From Methylobacterium sp. (lineage in GTDB: Bacteria > Pseudomonadota > Alphaproteobacteria > Rhizobiales > Beijerinckiaceae): a DNA stretch of 5,090 bases. Made by a program: the position numbers and the translations under genes. The first letter of the stretch is position 1. Every line of letters begins with the position of its first letter. Location: contig JADCCH010000220.1 in the NCBI GenBank assembly GCA_020252865.1, positions 1 to 5,090 of the forward strand. Direction: 5' to 3'. Below the pieces are notes generated by a model. It was not told the DNA's origin and did no database searches. It was given only the letters and a program-made list of their open reading frames with translations. Positions 1-5,090 of this stretch are shown here, in pieces.

Positions 1-1886
1 CAGGTCGCCATGGCGACGCTGGTCGGCGAGCCGGCCAGGGGGGGAATGGGCCCGGGCCGCTCGAACATGTCCCAGAAGGCGATAAAATGTTCGCCCGTAT
101 GCCAGGCGGGAATCCAGTAGCGGCCCGCGCGCAGCACGCGATCCAAGGCGCGCGCGGCGATGGTGATCTCCTCGCGCGTCCTGGCGGCGATGATGGCCTC
201 GATGAGGGCATCCACAGCCGGATCGGCGATCCCTGCGAGATTGCGCGAGCCCGGCGTCTTCGCGGCCTGCGTGCCGAACAAGGCGCGCAGGCTCTCGCCC
301 GGCGCCATGGACATCACGAAGCGGGCCGAGAGGATGTCGAAATCGAATTCCTGCTGGCGCTTCTGGAACTGCGACGGATCAACCACGCGGATCGCGCCCT
401 CGATACCAAGCAGGCGCAGGTTCTTGATGATCGATTCCGTGTGCCGGCTGATCGCATTGTCGAATTCGAGGAATTCCACCTCCATCTTCGTGCCATCCGG
501 CAGGCGCAGAATGTTGTCCGGTCCGCGCCTGGCGCCGGCCGCATTCAGAAGCTGGGAGGCCCGGCGCAGGATGTTGCGATCCTGCCCCGAACCATCGCTC
601 TCGGGCGGCGACCAGGGCTCGCCGAACACCTCATCCGGCACCTTGCCGCGCAAGGGTTCCAGCAAGGAAAGTTCGGCCGGAGAGGGCTTGCCCTCGGCCC
701 TCATGGGCGAATTCTCGAAATAGGAGGCCGTGCGCTTCCTCAATCCGAACATCAGATTGCGGTTCACCCACTCGAAATCGAGCGCGAGCGCCATTGCTTC
801 CCGCACGCGCGGATCGCGGAATTGCGGGCGGCGGGTGTTCATGAACCAGCCCTGCGTGCCCGAGGGGCGGCCATCCACCGCCGTCTCGCGCTTCACGCGG
901 CCATCCTTCATGGCGGGAAAATCGTAGCGGGTCGCCCAGATCAGCGAGGTGAATTCCTCGCGGAAGGTGAAGGTGCCGGCGGTAAACGCCTGGAAGGCCG
1001 CCTCGCGATCGCGGAAATACTCGTAGCGGATGGTCTCGAAATTCCCCTGGCCGATGGAAACCGGGAGATCCTTCGCCCAATGGTCGGCCACGCGGCGGAA
1101 GCTGATGGAGCGGCCGACATCGATCCTGTCCACCCTGTAGCCCCCGGAGCCGAGCGGACTTTCAAGCGTGCCGGCATCGAAATCCCGCGTGGCATAATAG
1201 GCCTTCGAGAAAATCGGCAGCGAGGCCGCAACCAGCGGCAATTCGCGGCTGCGGTTGGGCGCAAAGCGGATTTCGACCTCGTCGGGCGCGATCGCCTCGG
1301 CACCGAGCACGCGCTCCAGAGCGATGCGATAGCCCGCATGCGCCTTGTTGCTCTTCAGCGTCTCGAGCGTGAAGACCACATCGGCGGCCGTCAGCGGGCT
1401 GCCATCATGGAAGCGCGCCTGCGGCCGGAGCTTGAAGCGATAGCGCAGGCCGTCGGTGCTGCGCCGAACGCTCTGCGCCACAAGGCCATAGAGCGAATCC
1501 GGCTCATCCAGCGAACCGGTCATCAGGCTGTCGTAGATCAGCCCCATCCCGGCCGCGCCATTGCCGCGCATGGAAAAGATGTTCAGCGTGTCATAGGTCG
1601 TGAAATTCTGGTTGCCCGAGAGCGAGGTGATCTGGGTGGAGAATTCGCCCCCTTTGGGCGCATCCGGCCTCACGTAGTCGAAGCGCTTGAAATCGGCCGG
1701 ATATTTAAGATCGCCGAAGATGGACATGCCGTGGCTCGCCGGCTCGAAACCCGTGGCATCCGCGCCCTGCGCTTCCGCGCGTTCAGGCGGCAACAGGGTG
1801 GAAACGCCAAGAAGGGCCGCGCCGGAGAGAAACCTGCGCCGCGACGGGCTCAGGCGGGTGGCCAGCTCGTTCGGATCTTCCCTCAC
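1..1886 (-). CDS. yejA: YejA-type peptide-binding protein of an ABC importer (3' end missing)
   Basis: Periplasmic substrate-binding protein (SBP family 5) that would hand oligopeptides to a Yej-type ABC permease; in E. coli, YejA takes up peptides including microcin C. Reading the minus strand gives 628 open codons running off the left edge, so only a short C-terminal tail is missing relative to the family's roughly 600-640 residues. Counting from the GTG at 1886, residues 15-20 are SRRRFL, a twin-arginine motif, followed by a hydrophobic core and an AEA site near 37-39, so Tat export is predicted. Family hallmarks follow: HGMSIFGDLKYPADFKRFDY, then DAPKGG, a GLIYDSLM segment, YGLVAQSV, FHDGSPLTAADVVFTL, and later SPAELSLLEPLRGKVPDEVF and FWDMFERP near the visible end. 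A second in-frame GTG at 1916 is an alternative start; 1886 has GGGAG 9 nt upstream. yejB/E/F would be expected beyond the left edge but cannot be seen. Family assignment is firm; the ligand is inference. Confidence 0.93.
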   Translation of the reverse strand, partial: MREDPNELATRLSPSRRRFLSGAALLGVSTLLPPERAEAQGADATGFEPASHGMSIFGDLKYPADFKRFDYVRPDAPKGGEFSTQITSLSGNQNFTTYDTLNIFSMRGNGAAGMGLIYDSLMTGSLDEPDSLYGLVAQSVRRSTDGLRYRFKLRPQARFHDGSPLTAADVVFTLETLKSNKAHAGYRIALERVLGAEAIAPDEVEIRFAPNRSRELPLVAASLPIFSKAYYATRDFDAGTLESPLGSGGYRVDRIDVGRSISFRRVADHWAKDLPVSIGQGNFETIRYEYFRDREAAFQAFTAGTFTFREEFTSLIWATRYDFPAMKDGRVKRETAVDGRPSGTQGWFMNTRRPQFRDPRVREAMALALDFEWVNRNLMFGLRKRTASYFENSPMRAEGKPSPAELSLLEPLRGKVPDEVFGEPWSPPESDGSGQDRNILRRASQLLNAAGARRGPDNILRLPDGTKMEVEFLEFDNAISRHTESIIKNLRLLGIEGAIRVVDPSQFQKRQQEFDFDILSARFVMSMAPGESLRALFGTQAAKTPGSRNLAGIADPAVDALIEAIIAARTREEITIAARALDRVLRAGRYWIPAWHTGEHFIAFWDMFERPGPIPPLAGSPTSVAMAT

Positions 1887-1994
1887 GGTGCGATGCTCCC
1901 GGTTCAGCCGAATCACTTTCAACGGCCTTTCCGAGACTATGGTGCGCGGAAGGGTGAAGGCCAGAGGCTCGCTTTGGCTATTAGAGGACGTCTC

Positions 1995-2087
1995 GTTTTG
2001 ATGGAATCAAAACCGTGCTCTATCTTATTGTTTTGTCGCATGTTGCTACGCAAAACCGGTATCCGCTCTTGCGAGAGCATGCTCTAG
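1995..2087. repeat. Compound palindromic intergenic element, rhizobial dispersed-repeat type
   Basis: This AT-richer block stands out from its GC-rich surroundings and contains nested symmetry. A perfect 8-bp inverted repeat, GTTTTGAT / ATCAAAAC, lies at 1995-2002 and 2006-2013 with a 3-nt GGA loop. GTTTTG (2030-2035) faces CAAAAC (2051-2056). The 12-bp perfect palindrome AGAGCATGCTCT occupies 2074-2085, and GCATG (2038-2042) can pair with CATGC (2078-2082). Direct words also recur: CAAAACCG at 2008-2015 and 2051-2058, TGCTCTA at 2016-2022 and 2080-2086. From memory, the order of words (GGAATCA, GCTCTA, TTGTTTTG, ACCGGTATCC, GCTCTAG) matches a palindromic element found in many copies between genes in Bradyrhizobium and relatives. 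That match was not searched. The boundaries are approximate. Confidence 0.6.
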
Positions 2088-2123
2088 GGCGAAGACGATG
2101 GAAAGAGCCGGAAAACAGAAATG

Positions 2124-2146
2124 AAAAAGGCCGGTTTCCCGGCCTT
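2124..2146 (-). terminator. Intrinsic terminator of the cytochrome c gene
   Basis: Read on the minus strand, AAGGCCGG, a GAAA tetraloop and CCGGCCTT form a perfect 8-bp stem (2127-2134 with 2139-2146), followed at once by further T residues (2124-2126, continuing the TT of the stem). It begins 28 bp beyond the cytochrome c stop codon at 2175. This is a textbook rho-independent terminator and should separate cytochrome c transcription from the downstream yejA-like gene on the same strand. Confidence 0.85.
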
Positions 2147-2174
2147 GTCTCCACATTCCCCGAATGAATGGCGA

Positions 2175-2726
2175 TTATTGCGGCAGGGGAGCCGGCGAAT
2201 CGGCCTGCTGACGCATATAGGCGATCAGGTCCGCCCGCTCGTCCGGGCGGGCAATCCCCGCGTAATTCATCGAGGTACCGGGCAGGTAGGCCTTCGGGTT
2301 CGCGATGAAGGCATCGAGGGATTCAAAATCCCATTTCTCGCCCTTGGCCGCACGCTCCTTCAGGGCATTCGAATAATTGAACCCGGCGGCGGAGCCCTTC
2401 ACGCGGGCCACGACATTGTACAGGAGCGGGCCCTGGCCGTTCTTGCCATCCTTCGTGAACTGGTGGCAGGCGGCGCATTTGCGCGCTGCGGTGGCGCCCT
2501 TCTCCGCGCTCGCCGAAGCAAGGCGCTTCGCGATCGGCTCGGCCTGTTGCGGTGCGGCCGGCGCTGCGGCAACCGCCGTTTCGGCCTGCGGCTCGGGCAA
2601 TTCATAGCCAGCCTTGGTCATCGGCTTCTGATGCACGAGCATGCCCGACAGGAAGCCGACGCCCATCGCCAGAGTCAGCATGCCGAGCACGGCGCCCGCG
2701 ACCTTGTTAATCTCATTCGAACCCAT
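2175..2726 (-). CDS. cycM: Membrane-anchored monohaem cytochrome c, CycM/c552 type
   Basis: Class I c-type cytochrome of 183 residues. It should be tethered to the inner membrane with its haem domain in the periplasm; CycM proteins carry electrons from the bc1 complex towards aa3-type cytochrome oxidase. After [11 protein letters not shown] comes one hydrophobic segment (about residues 8-31) without a clear cleavage site, hence a signal anchor. An Ala/Pro/Gln-rich flexible linker spans about 43-66. The haem-binding CAACH is at 84-88, with GQGP at 97-100. The probable axial methionine is M153 in PGTSMNYAG, and a C-terminal helix covers about 161-176. I chose the ATG at 2726 because a GAGGGG Shine-Dalgarno lies 5 nt upstream and the protein begins as the family does. 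An in-frame ATG at 2789 would add 21 Arg/Pro-rich residues and is unlikely. The gene is divergent from kdsB and ends at its own terminator. The class is firm; the exact oxidase partner is inferred from the family. Confidence 0.93.
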   Translation of the reverse strand: MGSNEINKVAGAVLGMLTLAMGVGFLSGMLVHQKPMTKAGYELPEPQAETAVAAAPAAPQQAEPIAKRLASASAEKGATAARKCAACHQFTKDGKNGQGPLLYNVVARVKGSAAGFNYSNALKERAAKGEKWDFESLDAFIANPKAYLPGTSMNYAGIARPDERADLIAYMRQQADSPAPLPQ

Positions 2727-2731
2727 GCTCG

Positions 2732-2737
2732 CCCCTC
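2732..2737 (-). promoter_or_regulatory. Ribosome binding site deciding the cycM start
   Basis: On the minus strand GAGGGG lies 5 nt before the ATG at 2726. It supports that start over the in-frame ATG at 2789. Confidence 0.7.
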
Positions 2738-2755
2738 GGCCTGCACGTCCCATGG

Positions 2756-2772
2756 GCCGGCGCAATGCCGGC
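2756..2772 (-). other. Short hairpin in the cycM leader
   Basis: GCCGGC, 5-nt spacer GCAAT, GCCGGC (2756-2761 and 2767-2772). Because GCCGGC is self-complementary, the pair is both a direct and an inverted repeat and could form a 6-bp stem in RNA. On the minus strand it would lie in the cycM leader, about 30 nt before the start codon and just ahead of the Shine-Dalgarno. No T-tract follows, so it is not a standard terminator. It may affect leader stability or translation, or be a chance product of high GC content. Confidence 0.35.
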
Positions 2773-2786
2773 GGACCGAAATGGGG

Positions 2787-2813
2787 CATTCACGTTTTCG
2801 CGCGCCCCGTCAA
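2787..2813 (-). promoter_or_regulatory. Tentative cycM promoter
   Basis: On the minus strand TTGACG (2808-2813) is a good -35 hexamer. The best nearby -10 candidate is TGAATG (2787-2792), but the 15-bp spacer is short and the hexamer weak. The location, 60-90 bp upstream of the cycM start in a divergent intergenic region, is right for a promoter. Confidence 0.25.
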
Positions 2814-2855
2814 GCGGACTTCGCCATCCGCCTCATCGAGGGGCTGATTACTCGC

Positions 2856-2884
2856 TTTTCAGGGGCGAAGGCAACCCGTATAAG
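2856..2884 (+). promoter_or_regulatory. Candidate sigma-70-type promoter of kdsB-pheA
   Basis: TTTTCA (2856-2861; four of six match TTGACA) and TATAAG (2879-2884; five of six match TATAAT) are separated by 17 bp, the optimal spacing. Transcription would begin near 2891, giving a leader of about 58 nt before the kdsB start. No operator-like repeat or attenuator is obvious in this leader. Confidence 0.45.
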
Positions 2885-2936
2885 CGCGCGCAACGGTGCT
2901 ACTTTTGGCCGCTCAGTGTCGGCCTTGCCCGTTCGC

Positions 2937-2940
2937 GGAG
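2937..2940 (+). promoter_or_regulatory. Ribosome binding site deciding the kdsB start
   Basis: GGAG lies 8 nt before the ATG at 2949. The frame is open far upstream, back to 2121, so this site together with homology fixes the start. Confidence 0.6.
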
Positions 2941-2948
2941 CTTCCTTC

Positions 2949-3683
2949 ATGTCCGACCCGCTGATCGTCATCCCGGCCCGCATGGCAGCGATGCGCCTGC
3001 CGGGCAAGCCGATGGCCGATATCGGTGGCCAGCCCATGATCGTGCAGGTGTGGAACCGGGCGATCGAATCCGGCATCGGCCCGGTGATCGTGGCGACCGA
3101 TGCGCCGGAAATCGCCGAGGCCGTCATCGGGGCCGGCGGGCAGGCCGTGATGACCCGCGCCGACCATCCCTCCGGCTCCGACCGCATCCACGAGGCGGTG
3201 GAGAATCATGATCCCGACGGGCGGCACGACATCATCGTGAATGTGCAGGGCGACCTTCCCACGATTGATCCGCGCATCATCGCGGCTTCGCTGCTGCCGC
3301 TGGCTGATCCGTCGGTCGATATCGCGACGCTCGCAGCCGTCATCCGCCGCGAGGAGGAAAAGACCGCGAGCCATGTGGTGAAGGCCGTGGGCTCCCCGCT
3401 GAACCCCAGCCGCTTGCGCGCGCTCTACTTCACCCGCGCCACCGCGCCCTGGGGCGAGGGCGATCTCTTCCACCATATCGGGCTCTATGCCTATCGCCGG
3501 AATGCCCTGCGCCGTTTCGTGAGCCTGCCGCCTTCCCCGCTGGAAATGCGCGAGAAGCTCGAACAGCTCCGCGCCCTGGAAGCGGGGATGCGCATCGACA
3601 TCACCGTGGTCGAAACCGTGCCGCTTGGCGTCGACACGCCCGAGGATCTGGAGCGCGCCCGCGCGCTGATCGCCGCGCGCTGA
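2949..3683 (+). CDS. kdsB: 3-deoxy-manno-octulosonate cytidylyltransferase (CMP-Kdo synthetase)
   Basis: Cytoplasmic enzyme that joins Kdo to CTP, giving CMP-Kdo and pyrophosphate, and so activates Kdo for transfer to lipid A in lipopolysaccharide synthesis. The 244-residue length suits the family (E. coli about 248). The N-terminal nucleotide-binding signature is [20 protein letters not shown] (8-27). IVATD (47-51), [18 protein letters not shown] (68-85) and VNVQGDLP (97-104) follow, with D102 expected to bind Mg2+. YFTRATAPW (160-168) and [10 protein letters not shown] (175-184) come next, then [20 protein letters not shown] (195-214), and [11 protein letters not shown] (227-237), where D229 is the second metal aspartate. 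The open frame continues upstream to 2121, but that part is antisense to cycM and intergenic, so homology and the GGAG site set the start at 2949. pheA follows after 11 bp, probably in the same transcript. The residue after QGD is Leu rather than the Glu of E. coli. Function is firm. Confidence 0.96.
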   Translation: MSDPLIVIPARMAAMRLPGKPMADIGGQPMIVQVWNRAIESGIGPVIVATDAPEIAEAVIGAGGQAVMTRADHPSGSDRIHEAVENHDPDGRHDIIVNVQGDLPTIDPRIIAASLLPLADPSVDIATLAAVIRREEEKTASHVVKAVGSPLNPSRLRALYFTRATAPWGEGDLFHHIGLYAYRRNALRRFVSLPPSPLEMREKLEQLRALEAGMRIDITVVETVPLGVDTPEDLERARALIAAR

Positions 3684-3694
3684 AGGAGAAGAAC

Positions 3695-4549
3695 ATGAAA
3701 AAGGTCATCGCCTTCCAGGGCGAGCGCGGAGCGAATTCCGAAATCGCCTGCCATGAGGTCTATCCCGGCTGGGAGGCCCTGCCCTGCCCCACCTTCGAGG
3801 ATGCCTTCGCAGCCCTCGGTGACGGCACGGCCGATCTTGCGATGATCCCGATCGAGAATTCGATCGCGGGCCGCGTGGCGGATATTCATCACCTGCTGCC
3901 GAAATCGAATTTCCACATCATCGGCGAGCATTTCCTGCCGATCTATTTCCACCTCATGGCGGTGAAGGGCGCTACGCTCGAGAACATCCGGACCGCCGAG
4001 AGCCACATCATGGCTTTGGGGCAGACTCGGCGTTTCCTGAGGAAGCACGGAATCAAGCCGGTGACGGCGGCGGATACCGCCGGTTCCGCGCGCCATGTGG
4101 CGGAATCGGGCGACCCGACCCGCGCGGCGATCGCGCCGAGGCTCGCGGCGGAGGTCTATGGTCTTGATATTCTCGCCGAGCATATCGAGGATGAAAAGCA
4201 CAACACGACCCGCTTCGTCATCCTCTCGCGGGAGGCGCAGGATGCGCCGCAGGGCCGGGATACGCTGATGACGAGCTTCGTCTTCCGGGTGCGGAACGTG
4301 CCGGCCGCGCTCTACAAGGCGATGGGCGGTTTTGCGACGAACGGCATCAACATGACGAAGCTCGAGAGCTATATGGTTGATGGCCAGTTCTCGGCTACCC
4401 AGTTCTATGCCGATGTGGAAGGGCACCCGGAGGATCGGAACCTCAAGCTCGCCCTGGAGGAACTCGCCTTCTTCTCGAAGGAATTGCGCATTCTCGGCAC
4501 CTACAAGGCGCATCCCTACCGCAAGGAAGTGAGCCCGCCGGCAGAGTGA
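3695..4549 (+). CDS. pheA: Prephenate dehydratase with C-terminal ACT domain
   Basis: Converts prephenate to phenylpyruvate, water and CO2, the committed step to phenylalanine, in the cytoplasm. At 284 residues it is monofunctional, with no chorismate mutase domain. The catalytic domain (about 1-185) starts KKVIAFQGERGANSE, then has PIENSIAGRV (52-61), the ESHIMALGQ helix (102-110), ADTAGSARHVAESGD (126-140) and HNTTRFVIL (169-177), which carries the catalytic TRF triad at 172-174. The ACT regulatory domain runs from about 191 to 272. Its usual phenylalanine-binding motifs are altered: VPAALYK (202-208) stands where GAL is common, and TKLESYM (221-227) where ESRP is common. I believe this is a normal alphaproteobacterial form. 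The ATG at 3695 has AGGAG (3684-3688) 6 nt upstream, next to the kdsB stop, which indicates an operon. The stop codon is 3 bp from that of the convergent nudC-like gene, leaving no room for a terminator between them. Function is firm; feedback control by phenylalanine is inferred. Confidence 0.95.
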   Translation: MKKVIAFQGERGANSEIACHEVYPGWEALPCPTFEDAFAALGDGTADLAMIPIENSIAGRVADIHHLLPKSNFHIIGEHFLPIYFHLMAVKGATLENIRTAESHIMALGQTRRFLRKHGIKPVTAADTAGSARHVAESGDPTRAAIAPRLAAEVYGLDILAEHIEDEKHNTTRFVILSREAQDAPQGRDTLMTSFVFRVRNVPAALYKAMGGFATNGINMTKLESYMVDGQFSATQFYADVEGHPEDRNLKLALEELAFFSKELRILGTYKAHPYRKEVSPPAE

Positions 4550-4552
4550 GGT

Positions 4553-5090
4553 TCAGTCGCCGAGCCCCACGAACATGCGGATGAGGTGATTGGCGATCGC
4601 CAGACGCGGCGGGACCATCAAGCCTGTGGGGTGGCTCTTTTCGAGCATCGCGAGCACCTCCTCCCGCGAAAACCAGCGGCATTCCTCCAGTTCTTCCTCG
4701 TCCTTGACGATATCGAAGCTTCTCGCCTCCGCCACGGCACCGATCATCAGCGACATCGGCAGCGGCCAGGGCTGGTTCAGCACCACGCGGACGCGACCGA
4801 TATCAAGCCCCGCCTCCTCCTTGCATTCGCGGCGCACGGCGGCCTCGATGGTCTCGCCCGGCTCCACGAAGCCCGCGAGCGTGGAATAGGTGTTCGCGAC
4901 AAAGCGCGCCTGCCGGCCGAGCACGCAGCGATCGCCATCGACGATCAGCATGATGACGACCGGATCGGTTCGCGGGAAATGCTGCGCGCCGCAGGCCGCG
5001 CAATCCCGCCGCCAGCCGCCCTGCGTGAGCGCGGTGGGGGCTCCGCAATTGGAACAGAAGCGGTGCTTCCAGTGCCAGAGCGTGAGCGCC
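4553..5090 (-). CDS. nudC: NudC-type NAD(H) pyrophosphatase, Nudix family (5' end missing)
   Basis: Hydrolyses NADH/NAD+ to NMN(H) and AMP; E. coli NudC also removes NAD caps from RNA 5' ends. The visible 178 residues are the zinc ribbon and the whole Nudix domain; the N-terminal domain lies beyond the right edge. Counting from the first full codon (5087-5089), HRFCSNCG and CAACG supply four zinc-ligand cysteines at 12, 15, 30 and 33, followed by HFPRTDPVVIML (37-48), a NudC hallmark. The Nudix box is G73-x5-E79-x7-R87-E88-x2-E91-E92-x-G94, complete for metal binding. The NADH-specific motif SQPWPFPxS appears as NQPWPLPMS (105-113). An internal ATG at 4951 would remove the zinc ribbon and is not the start. 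The gene faces pheA tail to tail. The family call is strong; the two substitutions in the specificity motif leave a little doubt about substrate preference. Confidence 0.93.
   Translation of the reverse strand, partial: ALTLWHWKHRFCSNCGAPTALTQGGWRRDCAACGAQHFPRTDPVVIMLIVDGDRCVLGRQARFVANTYSTLAGFVEPGETIEAAVRRECKEEAGLDIGRVRVVLNQPWPLPMSLMIGAVAEARSFDIVKDEEELEECRWFSREEVLAMLEKSHPTGLMVPPRLAIANHLIRMFVGLGD

Noticed and set aside
87..2087. 666-codon open frame on the plus strand
   Set aside because: It is exactly codon-in-phase antisense to the yejA-like gene, with Arg/Ala/His-rich, family-free sequence, and it runs on through the intergenic repeat. High GC removes stop codons in this frame; the minus strand carries the real protein.
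2231..2250. CCGCCCG / CGGGCGG inverted repeat as a possible terminator or operator
   Set aside because: It lies inside the cycM coding sequence, in the C-terminal helix, and has no T-tract. Codon choice in GC-rich DNA explains it.
2121..2948. Upstream extension of the kdsB frame to an ATG at 2121
   Set aside because: It is antisense to cycM, covers the cycM terminator and the divergent promoter region, and has no homology. KdsB family proteins begin at the residue encoded at 2949, which has its own ribosome binding site.
2913..3476. 187-codon minus-strand open frame opposite kdsB
   Set aside because: Antisense shadow of kdsB with low-complexity composition and no plausible ribosome binding or family match.
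3491..4513. 340-codon minus-strand open frame opposite kdsB/pheA
   Set aside because: The plus strand encodes complete KdsB and prephenate dehydratase here; the antisense product is Arg/His-rich with no recognisable domain.
4803..5048. 81-codon minus-strand frame overlapping nudC
   Set aside because: Out of frame with the clear zinc-ribbon and Nudix sequence on the same strand, and Arg/Gly/Ala-rich without features.
1..5090. Novel defence, mobile or CRISPR system
   Set aside because: All coding sequence is accounted for by core metabolic, respiratory and transport families. There are no transposase, integrase, toxin or spaced-repeat patterns, and no tRNA-like fold was recognised.

Overview
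The window is GC-rich chromosomal DNA, most likely from an alphaproteobacterium of the Hyphomicrobiales (Rhizobiales). Three things suggest this: a CycM-type membrane-anchored cytochrome c, the rhizobial style of the KdsB and prephenate dehydratase sequences, and an AT-richer intergenic element resembling a palindromic repeat scattered through rhizobial genomes. The genus cannot be fixed from the sequence alone. All genes belong to recognisable families, and I see no defence, phage, transposon or CRISPR signature.

Layout. On the minus strand, positions 1-1886 hold most of a YejA-type peptide-binding protein of an ABC importer, with a twin-arginine signal peptide; its 3' end lies beyond the left edge. 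Upstream of it is a 288-bp intergenic stretch with a compound palindromic element (about 1995-2087) and a clear intrinsic terminator (2124-2146). The terminator belongs to the next minus-strand gene, a CycM-like cytochrome c (2175-2726). A 222-bp divergent promoter region (2727-2948) separates this from a plus-strand pair: kdsB (2949-3683, CMP-Kdo synthetase) and pheA (3695-4549, monofunctional prephenate dehydratase with an ACT domain), only 11 bp apart and probably one operon. A Nudix enzyme of the NudC type (NAD(H) pyrophosphatase, 4553 to beyond the right edge) converges on pheA with 3 bp between the stop codons.

Functionally this is a housekeeping neighbourhood: respiratory electron transfer (CycM), activation of Kdo for lipopolysaccharide (KdsB), phenylalanine synthesis (PheA), NAD(H)/NAD-capped RNA turnover (NudC) and peptide uptake (YejA). 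Nothing ties the five into one pathway. The points most worth a second look are the palindromic element next to the yejA start, the uncertain yejA start and its Tat export signal, changed motifs in the PheA ACT domain and in the NudC specificity loop, and the very tight pheA/nudC convergence.
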